Source of the DNA: an uncultured Sulfolobales archaeon
Lineage (GTDB): Archaea > Thermoproteota > Thermoprotei_A > Sulfolobales > NBVN01
DNA length: 64,000 bases
Direction of reading: 5' to 3'
Assembly (NCBI GenBank): GCA_938073905.1
Contig: CALJEN010000002.1
Coordinates: forward strand, 113,615-177,614
How positions within the stretch are numbered: position 1 is the first letter of the stretch; each line of letters starts with the position of its first letter. The notes under the pieces are model-generated. The model saw only the letters and a program-made list of their open reading frames with translations. It was not told the origin of the DNA and searched no databases. Position numbers and translations under genes: made by a program. Positions 28,917-38,585 of this stretch are shown piece by piece.

Positions 28917-30011
28917 GTAGACGAGGACGCGGTGCGGTGGGACGTAGAGCCTGACGAAGGTGCCTACGGACACCCTCGCGTCCGTGGGCAGGAACAGCAG
29001 GACCTCCCAGGGCCCGACGTCGACCCTCACCTCGAGCCTCTCCCCCAGGTACGAGACGGCGACGACCCTGCCCGAGAACACATTGTCTCCCGAGACCCCG
29101 TCGAGGCTGGCACTGTGGGGCCTGAAGACCGCGTAGACCTCGTCGCCCGGGGAGGGTCTGGTGCCCCCGGTGGGCACCACGCCTCTGATCCTGAGCCCCC
29201 GGGACTCGACGGTCACGTAGCCCTCCGAGGCCTCGGCGACCGAGCCCTCCAGCAGGTTGCACTTTCCCAGGAACGTCGCTACGAAGAGGCTGCCGGGCCT
29301 CTCGTAGAGCTCCTCGGGAGTGCCGACCTGGACTACCCTGCCCGAGTTCATCACGGCCACCCTGTCCGACAGCACCATCGCCTCCTCCTGGTCGTGCGTG
29401 ACGTAGACCGCGGTTATGCCGAGCCTCCTCTGCAGCCTCCTGATCTCCTCCCTCATCTCCACCCTCAGTCTAGCGTCCAGGTTGCTCAGGGGCTCGTCGA
29501 GGAGCAGGACTCTCGGCTCGACGACCAGAGCCCTGGCCAGCGCGACCCTCTGCTGCTGGCCCCCGGAGAGCTGGGTCGGGTACCTATCCTCCAGGCCCTC
29601 GAGCCTCACGAGCTCCAGGACATCCCTGACCCTCCTGCGCACCTCCTCCCTGGGGAGCCTCCTGACCCTGAGGCCGTAGGCCACGTTCTCGAAGACCGTC
29701 ATGTGGGGCCAGAGGGCGTAGCTCTGGAAGACCATCGCGGTGCCGCGTCCGTAGGGCGGCTCGTTCGTGACGTCTCGCCCGTCTATGACGACCCTGCCCC
29801 TCTCCGGGGTCTCGAGCCCCGCCACTATCCTGAGGAGGGTGGTCTTTCCGCAGCCCGAGGGGCCCAGAAACGTGAAGAACTCCCCCCTCTCGACTCTGAC
29901 CGTGACCCCGTCAACCGCCACGACCCTGCCGAACCTCTTGGTGACGTCCACCAGCTCTACCGACGTCTCGGGCCCCCGCGAGCGGGTAGAGCTTATTCGT
30001 CTAAAAAGCAT
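28890..30011 (-). CDS. ABC transporter ATP-binding protein (MalK/PotA-like with TOBE)
   Basis: [76 protein letters not shown]-like C-terminus. Confidence 0.94.
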   Translation of the reverse strand: MLFRRISSTRSRGPETSVELVDVTKRFGRVVAVDGVTVRVERGEFFTFLGPSGCGKTTLLRIVAGLETPERGRVVIDGRDVTNEPPYGRGTAMVFQSYALWPHMTVFENVAYGLRVRRLPREEVRRRVRDVLELVRLEGLEDRYPTQLSGGQQQRVALARALVVEPRVLLLDEPLSNLDARLRVEMREEIRRLQRRLGITAVYVTHDQEEAMVLSDRVAVMNSGRVVQVGTPEELYERPGSLFVATFLGKCNLLEGSVAEASEGYVTVESRGLRIRGVVPTGGTRPSPGDEVYAVFRPHSASLDGVSGDNVFSGRVVAVSYLGERLEVRVDVGPWEVLLFLPTDARVSVGTFVRLYVPPHRVLVYRRRAAAER

Positions 30012-30360
30012 GAGACTCGCGAGTGAGACCGGAGGCTGTGGAGCGAGGGCAGCTGCTCCCCCCGCGGGCGCGGCGGACCGGATAGCCGAGGCCGGCTCGG
30101 GCAGCTCTGCTCTGTTGAACGGGGTAAGACGGCAGCTCCTATTTGCGCACTACGCGACGACGGTGGCATAGGAGGCTGTGCCCCGCCAGACTGACCGCCC
30201 CCCATCTTCATAGCCCGGCCGGGCTCTCCGGGGACGACGTGTGGAAGCGGGGCCGTGGAGACCGGGTCTTCCGGACTAATAAGCTCTCGGCGCCGGTCCC
30301 TCCGGGGTCGCGGGGATCAGGGGCAGCGAGGACCTCGGGTACTGGGTCGGGGAGCTCCCG

Positions 30361-31326
30361 GTGGGCTGCAGGCTCTGCATGGCCGGTGCGAAGTCCGTCC
30401 TCTTCGTCACCGGTCTCTGCCCCGAGGGCTGCTACTACTGCCCCGTGTCGCCCCAGAGGAGGGGGAGGGACTCCGTCTACGTGAACGACGTCGAGGTCTC
30501 CGAGCCGAGCGACGTGCTCCTGGAGGTCGCGGACTCCATGTCCGAGGGCGTCGGGATAACGGGGGGAGAGCCCCTGGTAGTCCTGGAGAGGGTAGTAGAG
30601 CTGCTGAGACTCCTCAAGGACTCCTTCGGCAGCCGCTTCCACACCCACCTCTACACCTCGGGGACTCTCCTCAGCGAGAAGACCGTGGAGCTCCTCGTGG
30701 ACGCCGGTCTGGACGAGCTGAGGGTCCACGTAGTCTCCGAGAGGTCTCTCGAGGCCGTCGGGCTGGCCCTCGGGCACCCCATCGACGTGGTAGTCGAGAA
30801 CCCCGCCGTCCCCGGGGAGACCGAGAGGCTCGTGGAGCTGGTCTCGAGGCTGGCCGAGCTCGGGGTCAGGTACGTGAACCTGAACGAGCTCGAGGTCAGC
30901 GAGTCGAACGCCTACTCGCTCGAGCTGAGGGGGTTCGGGGTCTCGAGAGACGGGAGGTCCGCCGCCGGGTCTAGGGAAGCTGCCGCCGAAGTCCTGAGGT
31001 GGGTCGAGGAGAGCGGGATCGGGGTTTCAGTCCACTTCTGCCCGGCCGTCTACAAGGACCTCCACCAGTACCCCAGGAGGCTGAGCAGGAGGGCCCTGGC
31101 CACCAGGAGGGTCTTCGAGGAGGTAGAGGGGGGTCTGGTCAGGTGGGTCAGGGCGGAGTGCTCGGGGGAGCTGGAGAGGCTCGTCCCCGCCGGGCTCGCC
31201 TTCAGGGTCGGCGGCACCTGCCACGTCCACCCCAGGCTGGCCAAGCTCCTGAAGTCCGGGACTCTGGTGGAGGCCCTGCCCCTGAGCCCCAGGAGAGTCC
31301 TCAACGAGGCCCCGCTGGTGGAGTGA
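30361..31326 (+). CDS. Radical SAM protein
   Basis: VLFVTGLCPEGCYYCPVSPQRRGRDSVYVND...VGITGGEPLVVLERV (CxxxCxxC as C-PEG-C-YY-C). Start may lie upstream (frame continues ...YWVGELPVGCRLCMAG). Confidence 0.88.
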   Translation: MGCRLCMAGAKSVLFVTGLCPEGCYYCPVSPQRRGRDSVYVNDVEVSEPSDVLLEVADSMSEGVGITGGEPLVVLERVVELLRLLKDSFGSRFHTHLYTSGTLLSEKTVELLVDAGLDELRVHVVSERSLEAVGLALGHPIDVVVENPAVPGETERLVELVSRLAELGVRYVNLNELEVSESNAYSLELRGFGVSRDGRSAAGSREAAAEVLRWVEESGIGVSVHFCPAVYKDLHQYPRRLSRRALATRRVFEEVEGGLVRWVRAECSGELERLVPAGLAFRVGGTCHVHPRLAKLLKSGTLVEALPLSPRRVLNEAPLVE

Positions 31327-31327
31327 G

Positions 31328-31783
31328 GTGGAGAGGGTAGCGGTCAGAGACCTGAACGGACTGCTCAGGTACCTCGCAGACCTCGGCTACACGGTCTCGG
31401 AGGGTCCCCACGCAGTCCTCCCCGACGGCTCGGAGGTCGGCCACTGGATCCTCTCCAGGGGGTCTAGAGTGGTCGGGCAGGTCCTGGCCCACTACGTGGA
31501 CAGCCACTACTACGCCCTCATGAAGACAGAGGGGGCTCCGGACGGGGAGGTCTTGGAGGCCCTGCTGAGGGCGGAGGCCGGAGGGGTGTGGAGGGTGCCG
31601 GTAGAGGACGTGGTCGTGATAGCCGAGAGGGAGGTCCTCGAGGCTCTGCTGAAGTACTCGGACGAGCTGCCGTCCCCGGAGGCCGGGGAGGCCCTCTCGC
31701 ACTACGAGAAGCGCGCCACCAGGGTCATGGATCGGTTCCTCAGGAGCATCGCCGAGACATCGGGGAGTGGAGAGGAGGAGTAG
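31328..31783 (+). CDS. Hypothetical protein
   Basis: ORF immediately downstream of the radical SAM gene, no known motif. Confidence 0.6.
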   Translation: MERVAVRDLNGLLRYLADLGYTVSEGPHAVLPDGSEVGHWILSRGSRVVGQVLAHYVDSHYYALMKTEGAPDGEVLEALLRAEAGGVWRVPVEDVVVIAEREVLEALLKYSDELPSPEAGEALSHYEKRATRVMDRFLRSIAETSGSGEEE

Positions 31784-31955
31784 CAGGGACTCTCCGAGAG
31801 CTCCCAGCAGTCCACCGCACCACCCGGGGAGCTGCGAGAGGAGGGCTACCGCGGAGAAGTAAGCGGTCGGCGACGGCGGGCTCCCGGACGCCGAGCTTCC
31901 GCTGGGATCGGGAACCGCAGGGCCGGTATGCGCGGAGCGGACCGCGAAGGCTCGG

Positions 31956-33152
31956 CTAGCCCCTCAGAAGGGACAGGAGCTCCTCCAGAGCCCTCTTCAG
32001 GCTCTCCGCGGCCTCGGTCACCCTAGATGCGGCCTCGGCCACCTCCCTCGACACCGGGGGAGCCGCGGAGGTGAACAGCCTGCTCAGGTGGGAGCGGAGC
32101 GCGTCGTACACCGCGGCAGCGTTGCCGGCCTCGGCCTTCTCCCCCAGCTCCACGACCACGAACCCGCTCGCCTCGGCCGCCCTCCTGGCGTCGTCCGTGA
32201 GCTCCTTGGCCACCAGTATCTTCAGGTGCGGGACCTCCATCAGGCTGCTCACCCTGCCCATCTCCTCGTCGACCACGGGCCTCCCGACGGCCCTGTTCCA
32301 GTTCTTGCAGGAGACGTAGACCGAGAACCTGCTGCCGAAGACCCTCTTCTCGGCCCACACGTCCACCTCCACGGGCACCCCGCTCCTCGAGCCCCTCCTG
32401 GTGTTCGTCGACACGGCGAACCCCAGGTCTTCGAGTGTCGAGGCCACCACGCTCTCGAGCACCTCGCGGGTGGGCCTGGCGGCGAGCTCCGGCCTCCCGG
32501 GTGGGCCCGGCGGGGAGACCCTCTCGGTCTCCCCGACCAGCAGCCTCAGCACGCCGTCCGAGAGGCTGGGAGCGGGGAAGAAGTAGTGGCGGTACCCCAT
32601 GCGGTAGGTGACCAGGGCCAGGCCGCTCTCCCCGAGGTGCCTGAGGAGCGCGGCGGCCCTCTCCCTGCCGAAGCCCCGGGCCCCGGCCACGCCCTCGAGC
32701 AGGTCGTCCTCGCTTATCGCGAAAGTCCTGCTGTACGGGAGGAAGCCCCCGCCGTAGGCCCCCCTCCGGACGTCCGAGAGCACCACCCCGACGTCCCTCC
32801 TCGAGTCCTCCGGAACCCTGTCCAGCCTCAGGTACCTCGCGAAGGCCTCCTCGAGCCTGCGGTAGAGAGCCCTCTCGACCTCCCCCAGGAGCCTCCTCCT
32901 CTCTTCACTCCCCAGCTTCCCGAAGCCCCTGCTCGCGAGCACCTCTACGAAGGCCCTGCTCGCCTCGAGGGCCTCACCAGCATCCGGTCTCCCGGCGAGG
33001 TAGCGGAGGTGGAGGTCTCTGAGCCCCTCGTAGACGGAGTCCCAGGACAGCGTCGGCGGCTCCCTGATCTCCAGGTACAGAACGGCCAGGTAGACCCCCA
33101 TGGCTCTCGCGTCGCTGCTCAGGACGCTCCCGACCCACTCGTAGCCCCTCAT
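31956..33152 (-). CDS. Protein with C-terminal restriction-endonuclease-like (PD-(D/E)XK) domain and predicted wHTH
   Basis: SGVPVEVDVWAEKRVFGSRFSVYVSCKNWNRAVGRPVVDEEMGRVSSLMEVPHLKILVAKELTDDARRAAEASGFVVVELG. Start reset to ATG at 33152; the listed ORF over-extends across the tRNA. Confidence 0.7.
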   Translation of the reverse strand: MRGYEWVGSVLSSDARAMGVYLAVLYLEIREPPTLSWDSVYEGLRDLHLRYLAGRPDAGEALEASRAFVEVLASRGFGKLGSEERRRLLGEVERALYRRLEEAFARYLRLDRVPEDSRRDVGVVLSDVRRGAYGGGFLPYSRTFAISEDDLLEGVAGARGFGRERAAALLRHLGESGLALVTYRMGYRHYFFPAPSLSDGVLRLLVGETERVSPPGPPGRPELAARPTREVLESVVASTLEDLGFAVSTNTRRGSRSGVPVEVDVWAEKRVFGSRFSVYVSCKNWNRAVGRPVVDEEMGRVSSLMEVPHLKILVAKELTDDARRAAEASGFVVVELGEKAEAGNAAAVYDALRSHLSRLFTSAAPPVSREVAEAASRVTEAAESLKRALEELLSLLRG

Positions 33153-33245
33153 CCCCCTCCCCGCGCTGGAGGACTGCGGGGTAAAATCTCGGCGCGGTCG
33201 TCGCCCGGAGGGGAAGGATATATAGACCCTCGGGCAGGAGAGTCG

Positions 33246-33323
33246 GGGCCCGTGGTCCAGCCAGGACAGGATGCCGGCCTGCGGAGCCGGAGGTCCCGGG
33301 TTCGAGTCCCGGCGGGCCCGCCA
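33246..33323 (+). tRNA. tRNA-Arg (anticodon GCG), CCA apparently encoded
   Basis: GGGCCCG acceptor / CGGGCCC; D stem GTCC/GGAT; anticodon stem CCGGC-CTGCGGA-GCCGG; T arm CCGGG-TTCGAGT-CCCGG; upstream TATA-like gatatatag. Confidence 0.9.
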
Positions 33324-33404
33324 CCCATCCCGCGATGACCGCAGCTCCCGCATCTCGAGGCCGGTGAGAGCTGTCCGGCACGGTCGCAGTGCGTCCCCGG
33401 GTTT

Positions 33405-33568
33405 AGCAGCAGCTCCTAAACCAACCTCTCTGCGCGTAGTGCGTAGAGCGACCGCGGAGGGGTCGGGAGGGGCCGCCGGCGAGCGCGAGGCACGCGGGGC
33501 GCTCCACCGTCGCCCCCGGGGGCAGCCGAGGCGGAGCGCGTAGCTACCGCTCGGCAGCTGCGCGGCGG
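33405..33568 (+). repeat. MITE-like element derived from TnpB right end (copy 3, most complete)
   Basis: cagcagctcctaaac...ctctgcgcgtagtgcgtagag (left-end hairpin) ... gcgtagctaccgctcggcagctgcgc (right-end hairpin). Confidence 0.85.
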
Positions 33569-33798
33569 TCGCCATCCGTTCGACCCGGAGCCCCTTCACG
33601 ACAACGGGCGCTCCATCGGGAGAACCCGCTCTCTCGAGCCCCCGCGGAGAGCACCGATGGAGGTTCCAGGGCCGGGCGCTGCCGGGCCCGCAGGATCCGC
33701 GTCGGCGAGGACCCGCTCCGCCGAACCGGGACTCGGAAACTGACTCCAAATCCTGGAAAGATTTATTAACTCGCTGCCAGAATCTCTTGGAGTGAACT

Positions 33799-36171
33799 AT
33801 GCGGCACACGTTAGCCTACCTACCAGTTGCGGTCCTAATCGGTCTGCTCGTCCTGAGCACAGCGACAGCCCTGGGAGCCGCGTACCCCCAGGTGTGGCTC
33901 ACACCTGAGGACACTGCGGAGTACGTGAGGCAGACCCCGCAGAGGTACGGGCCGTACATAGACAGGATAACGTACCCCGTAATGAAGGACTACACGATGA
34001 GGCTCCTGGCGTTCGAGGCCGGCGAGCTGTCTCTGACCGGAGTCCTGGCGGCCCACCTGGACAGGATAAGGACGAACAGGCCCGACGCCCACATAATATT
34101 CACGGTCGGCATCAACTCCCTCGGCTCGCTCCACTTCAACGTGCAGCTGTGGCCCGTCAAGTACTACGAGCTGAGGGCCGCCCTAGCCCACCTGTGGAAC
34201 AGGGACAAGATAATAGCCGAGTCGCCCCTCAGGGGCATAGCAGTGAAGTGCTCCACCATACCGCCGCCCACCCACGGCAGGTGGGTCAACTGGGACGCTG
34301 ACTTCGAGAAGCTCTACCCGTACAACCCGACGGAGGCCAGGGAGCTGCTGAGGAGGGTGTTCGTTGAGTGCACCGGCCCCGACGGGAGGCCGGCCTGGTG
34401 CGACCCGAGGGAGGGAGGCGCGGTTGTCGAGATAGAGATACTGTCGCTGCCCGAGGCCACGTCCCCCGTCTACTGGTGGATAGCGCAGTACATCAAGACC
34501 GAGGCCGAGGCCATAGGGCTGAGGATCAAGATAAGGGCCGTCAGCAGCAGGGAGCTCGACGCGGCTACCTCGGCCGGGACGGCCCAGGCGTGGATCATAG
34601 GGTGGAGCTTCGGCAGGTTCCCGACGTTCATGTACTACTTCTTCCACAGCAAGGAGCTGAGACCGGGAGGCTGGAACGAGTGGAAGGTCAACGACTCCAG
34701 GGTCGACACCCTCCTCGACAAGTTCTACTTCGCCAAGGACGTTAACGAGGCCGTGGAGTACGGGCAGAGAGTGCAGGAGATACTGGTCAGGGAGATAATA
34801 CCCTGGATACCCTCGTACACGGGCGTGGGCATAACGGCGTGGGACGGAGCCCTAGACAGGGACTCGCTGATACTGAGCTACGCTCCGCCGCTGAAGGACC
34901 CCATAGGCTACTCGTGGTTCTGGTGGAACACGGTCAGGTTCAGGGACAGGAGGTGGGGCGGGACTCTGAGCTACTACCACACGGTAGACCTGACGACCTA
35001 CCACCCGGCGACCTACCTGTGGGCCAGCGAGGCCGACGCGATATTCAGGATATACGCCGGTCTGGCGACCCTCTGGCCCGAGGACGCCTACAGGGATCCC
35101 CCGCTGCCTCTCTTCATAAAGTACTTCGCCATCGACGAGGTGGAGTACGGGGGGCAGAAGGCCTACAGGTTCACGATAACCCTGATGGAGGGCGTTAGGT
35201 GGCAGGACGGGGTGGAGATGACGGCCGAGGACTACGCCTACACCGTGCTGAAGTTCGGCAGGGAGCTGAAGACGAGGAGGTACTACGGGCCGGACATAGA
35301 CCAGATAATAGACATCAAGGTGGTGAACAAGACGACCATGGAGGTATACTTCAGGGACTACGGCTGGGTCGACCCGTATACATACATGGGATACGTGGTG
35401 CTCCCGAAGCACATATTCGAGAGGCTGCCGAACCCGCTGGAGGACCCGTCGACCCTGCCCCACCCGACGGTGCCCGGCCTGACGGCGATGGTGGGTCAGG
35501 GACCCTTCGTGCTGGCCAAGACGAGGGAGATAGCCTACGCGGAGCTCGTCTGGAACCCGTGGTACTTCTGGAGGCACCCCGATAGGACGGTCAAGTTCGA
35601 GAAGGTTGAGATACCGGCGGAGGTCGGAGAGGGAGCGCCGTTCAAGGTCTCCGTGACCCTCGCGGACTACCTGGGTACCAGGGCCACTAACGCCACCGTG
35701 ACGGTCAGGCTCGTGGGCCCGATGACCCTGACCCTGGCCGCGGCCCACGCGGGCGGCGGGGTCTACGAGGCCACGGTGCCCGGCCTGAGGGCTGGCTCCT
35801 ACGTGGTCGAGGTATACGCGGAGCAGCCTATAATGAGGTGGTCGGTGGGCAACACCTACAGGGCCGGTCTAACCGTAGGGGCCGTGGTTGGCCCAGGCCC
35901 GGTAGGGCCGGTGGTCGAGAAGCCGCCAGCCGTGGTCGTCGAGATACCGGGCATACCGCCGGTCGAGATAGCTCCTCCGCCCGTGATAGCTCTCGCGGCT
36001 CCGAAGGTCGAGGTGACGGTCCCCGTAGTGACCCTGACCTCGACCGAGGCAGTCCCCAGAGCCGGGGAGGCAGTAGAGGGGGTTGCTCCCGCTACGATGT
36101 CCTACGCTGCCGTCGCCCTGGCGGTAGTAGCCCTAGGGCTGGCCGCCGTAAAGAGGAAGCCCAAGGCGTAA
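33799..36171 (+). CDS. Family 5 solute-binding protein, apparently circularly permuted, with C-terminal TM anchor
   Basis: C-lobe-like part (FNVQLWPVKYYELRAALAHLWNRDKIIAESPL...) precedes N-lobe-like part (GGTLSYYHTVDLTTYHPAT...ITLMEGVRWQDGVEMTAEDYAYTVLKF...GQGPFVLAK). Confidence 0.85.
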   Translation: MRHTLAYLPVAVLIGLLVLSTATALGAAYPQVWLTPEDTAEYVRQTPQRYGPYIDRITYPVMKDYTMRLLAFEAGELSLTGVLAAHLDRIRTNRPDAHIIFTVGINSLGSLHFNVQLWPVKYYELRAALAHLWNRDKIIAESPLRGIAVKCSTIPPPTHGRWVNWDADFEKLYPYNPTEARELLRRVFVECTGPDGRPAWCDPREGGAVVEIEILSLPEATSPVYWWIAQYIKTEAEAIGLRIKIRAVSSRELDAATSAGTAQAWIIGWSFGRFPTFMYYFFHSKELRPGGWNEWKVNDSRVDTLLDKFYFAKDVNEAVEYGQRVQEILVREIIPWIPSYTGVGITAWDGALDRDSLILSYAPPLKDPIGYSWFWWNTVRFRDRRWGGTLSYYHTVDLTTYHPATYLWASEADAIFRIYAGLATLWPEDAYRDPPLPLFIKYFAIDEVEYGGQKAYRFTITLMEGVRWQDGVEMTAEDYAYTVLKFGRELKTRRYYGPDIDQIIDIKVVNKTTMEVYFRDYGWVDPYTYMGYVVLPKHIFERLPNPLEDPSTLPHPTVPGLTAMVGQGPFVLAKTREIAYAELVWNPWYFWRHPDRTVKFEKVEIPAEVGEGAPFKVSVTLADYLGTRATNATVTVRLVGPMTLTLAAAHAGGGVYEATVPGLRAGSYVVEVYAEQPIMRWSVGNTYRAGLTVGAVVGPGPVGPVVEKPPAVVVEIPGIPPVEIAPPPVIALAAPKVEVTVPVVTLTSTEAVPRAGEAVEGVAPATMSYAAVALAVVALGLAAVKRKPKA

Positions 36172-36347
36172 GCGGCTTTTTCCCTCAAGTTCACGCGAGG
36201 CTTTTTCCCTCCGGGTCTCACCGCACGGGTCAGCGGCTTTCCTCACCGCGCTCACCCGCTCCCCTTCTGGGAGATCCGGACCGGAGCGGAGGTAAGTAAC
36301 CCGAGGTGATATAACCGACCCGGAGGGGAGCGGGTGAGGAGGTCTGC

Positions 36348-37349
36348 GTGACCCGACCGGCTCACTCCCTCGCTCTCCTAGCCATCGCGATCCTGGCCCT
36401 CCCCTGCCTCCGCGCTCTCCCGGGAGCCGGAGCGGGGGTCGCCGCCCTCGTCGAGACCCCGGCAGCTCTCCTCGAGCGGGTGACGGACGAGGAGAAACAG
36501 AGGACCATACTGGAGATGGTCCTCGAGCACTGCGAGCCGATGCCGCCCGAGCTGGTCATCGCGATAATAAGGCAGGAGGCCGGTCAGGGGGCCTTCCACG
36601 CGGAGCCCTGGAAACACAACCCGTTCTACGACCCGAGGGACGGGCCCTGGGCCCAGCCCACCAACGGCGACGGGATAATGCAGGTGACGAGGGCCAGCGG
36701 GTGGCACCAGGTCAGCGGTCCCTACACGAACGACAGGCGGGGCTACGAGAACGCGATAAGGGACGGCTGCTCCTACCTCAGAGAGCTCTACGAGACCTAC
36801 GGCACGCTCGTCCAGGCGGCCCTCCACTACAACAGCGGACCCCACACCCTCTACATATACCTGGGCAAGATGTGGGGCGACAGGGACTACCTGTCCAAGC
36901 TGGCCGACCACCTGAGGAGCTTCGTCCCCAGCTACTACGGGATATACAACCGGGCCCTGGCCGGGCTCCTGGACAGGGCCCAGGGAGTGCTCAACAAGTA
37001 CCTGTACTACATGGGTCTCGAGGAGAGGCAGTCCCTGGAGTACTACGCACCGTACCAGGAGAGGCTGGACGCGGAGCTCCACGAGCTGGAGAAGAGGCTC
37101 CTCTACACCGAGACCCCCACCACCCCCAGCCCGACACCTACCCCCACCGAGAGCCCCGCGGTGGAGACCGAGACCACACAGCCCACCGAGACTCCCGAGG
37201 CTCCCACCGGCACCACCCCTACCGAGAGCCCCAGCGCGGTCACCTCGCCGGTCTCCGCCGCGGGCGGCCTCGCCCCGGCAGTGGCCGCCGCGGTCGCCGC
37301 GGCTGCCGTCGTCATCTCGTTCGCTCTCGCCGCGAAGAGGAGGAGGTGA
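36348..37349 (+). CDS. Secreted lysozyme-like / SLT-type protein with PT-rich linker and C-terminal TM anchor
   Basis: ELVIAIIRQEAGQGAFHAEPW...NGDGIMQVTRASGWHQ...AIRDGCSYLRELYETYGTLVQAALHYNSGP; linker TPTTPSPTPTPTESP; TM before AAKRRR. Confidence 0.75.
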   Translation: MTRPAHSLALLAIAILALPCLRALPGAGAGVAALVETPAALLERVTDEEKQRTILEMVLEHCEPMPPELVIAIIRQEAGQGAFHAEPWKHNPFYDPRDGPWAQPTNGDGIMQVTRASGWHQVSGPYTNDRRGYENAIRDGCSYLRELYETYGTLVQAALHYNSGPHTLYIYLGKMWGDRDYLSKLADHLRSFVPSYYGIYNRALAGLLDRAQGVLNKYLYYMGLEERQSLEYYAPYQERLDAELHELEKRLLYTETPTTPSPTPTPTESPAVETETTQPTETPEAPTGTTPTESPSAVTSPVSAAGGLAPAVAAAVAAAAVVISFALAAKRRR

Positions 37350-37735
37350 GGCCGGTCTCGCTGCGGTTACCCGCGGCGTCCCGGCAGAGAGACCGCGGGA
37401 GCGAAGAGCTTCGCGGCCCCGCGTCCCTTACTAGGGCGGGCTCGAGCCTGGAAGGGCATCTTAAAAACGCGCCAGCGTCAGCAAGGGCCGGAGCAAGAGA
37501 CTGCGGGCCCGCCTAGAGGTTCTCGCGGACTTCACCGGCCTCGAGCATCCCCGGCCGAGGACACGGCTTGAAGAAGTCTCCCGATGCGATCTCCGAGCCC
37601 CTCCGCATGCCGAAACTCGCGCGACCCAAGCAGCGCTCCGGTCTCTGCCGTTACTCCCCTGCCACCGCTCTTGTCTGCTTTCGCAGCGTCCTCCAGCGAT
37701 GCTCCGGCAGTCGTTTTCTGTGTCCAGAGCCGTCT

Positions 37736-38302
37736 CTACACCTCGTTTAAGGTTAGGGTATAGCTAAATTCACACTTCTCCTGTTTAATAGCAATGTCCC
37801 TTGCGTATTCCTTGATTCTATCATCGAGATTCTTCAAGAACTCCTCCAATATCTTCAGCTCCCTCTCCCTGGGCGAAAGCTCCGCGTACTGAGGAGCAAA
37901 CTTACGAGGAATCTCAGATACAATATCCTGGAAAAGCCGCGTCACATAGTCCCGGCAGCATAAGAAGTACCTGTTATTCTCTTCCGTTACTACACATACC
38001 TCTATGCGTCCTGCTAGCCCCTTAATTTCCTTTATCAACAACTCCAACGCAGAAAGCCGATAAATAAGCGAGTGATCAAGAGCGTCCCAAGGCACGGCTA
38101 TCCCTATAATCGAGTATTGATGCGCGTATGATATGAGCTGCCTAAATAGAATATCTTTATCGAACGAGCTTCCCTTGCATTCGTAAGCTTTACCTTCAAC
38201 GATAACGTCAGGGCCCGCTGCGTGTTTTGGTTTTACATAAGGCTTGCGGCCTAAACTTTGAAGGTATCTAACAAGAACGGTTCTAACTATATCTTCCTCC
38301 AT
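37736..38302 (-). CDS. PD-(D/E)XK nuclease-like hypothetical protein, AT-rich
   Basis: KHAAGPDVIVEGKAYECKGSSFDKDILFRQLISYA: D...ExK core; base composition clearly lower in GC than neighbours. Confidence 0.65.
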   Translation of the reverse strand: MEEDIVRTVLVRYLQSLGRKPYVKPKHAAGPDVIVEGKAYECKGSSFDKDILFRQLISYAHQYSIIGIAVPWDALDHSLIYRLSALELLIKEIKGLAGRIEVCVVTEENNRYFLCCRDYVTRLFQDIVSEIPRKFAPQYAELSPRERELKILEEFLKNLDDRIKEYARDIAIKQEKCEFSYTLTLNEV

Positions 38303-38585
38303 GTTTTACCTCGATCTTTCGACCAAGAAGCCTTTTATACTTTCATGGTTTTCTCCTTCCCACATCCGAATAAGCAGCCACTATTTACACGACACCTACT
38401 CCTCTACTTTTTTACAGGAGCGAGCATGTACCAGGTCCAAGCCTAATCGACGTGTCCTGAGGAGGGTCGCCGAAAGAAAACCTCTCTTCGCCATGCCCGT
38501 CCCGGTTCCGTGGAGTGCCAGACCCCGCTCCGCGAGGCCGACTCGACTTATATTCGCACCGACCTTAGCCCCGCGGTGGCGACCC

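Noticed and set aside
32088-33338. 416-aa ORF antisense to 31956-33152 and overlapping the tRNA
   Set aside because: Shadow ORF crossing a well-formed tRNA gene.
33153-33809. N-terminal extension of ORF 31956..33809
   Set aside because: Crosses the tRNA and MITE; the internal ATG at 33152 gives a sensible protein.
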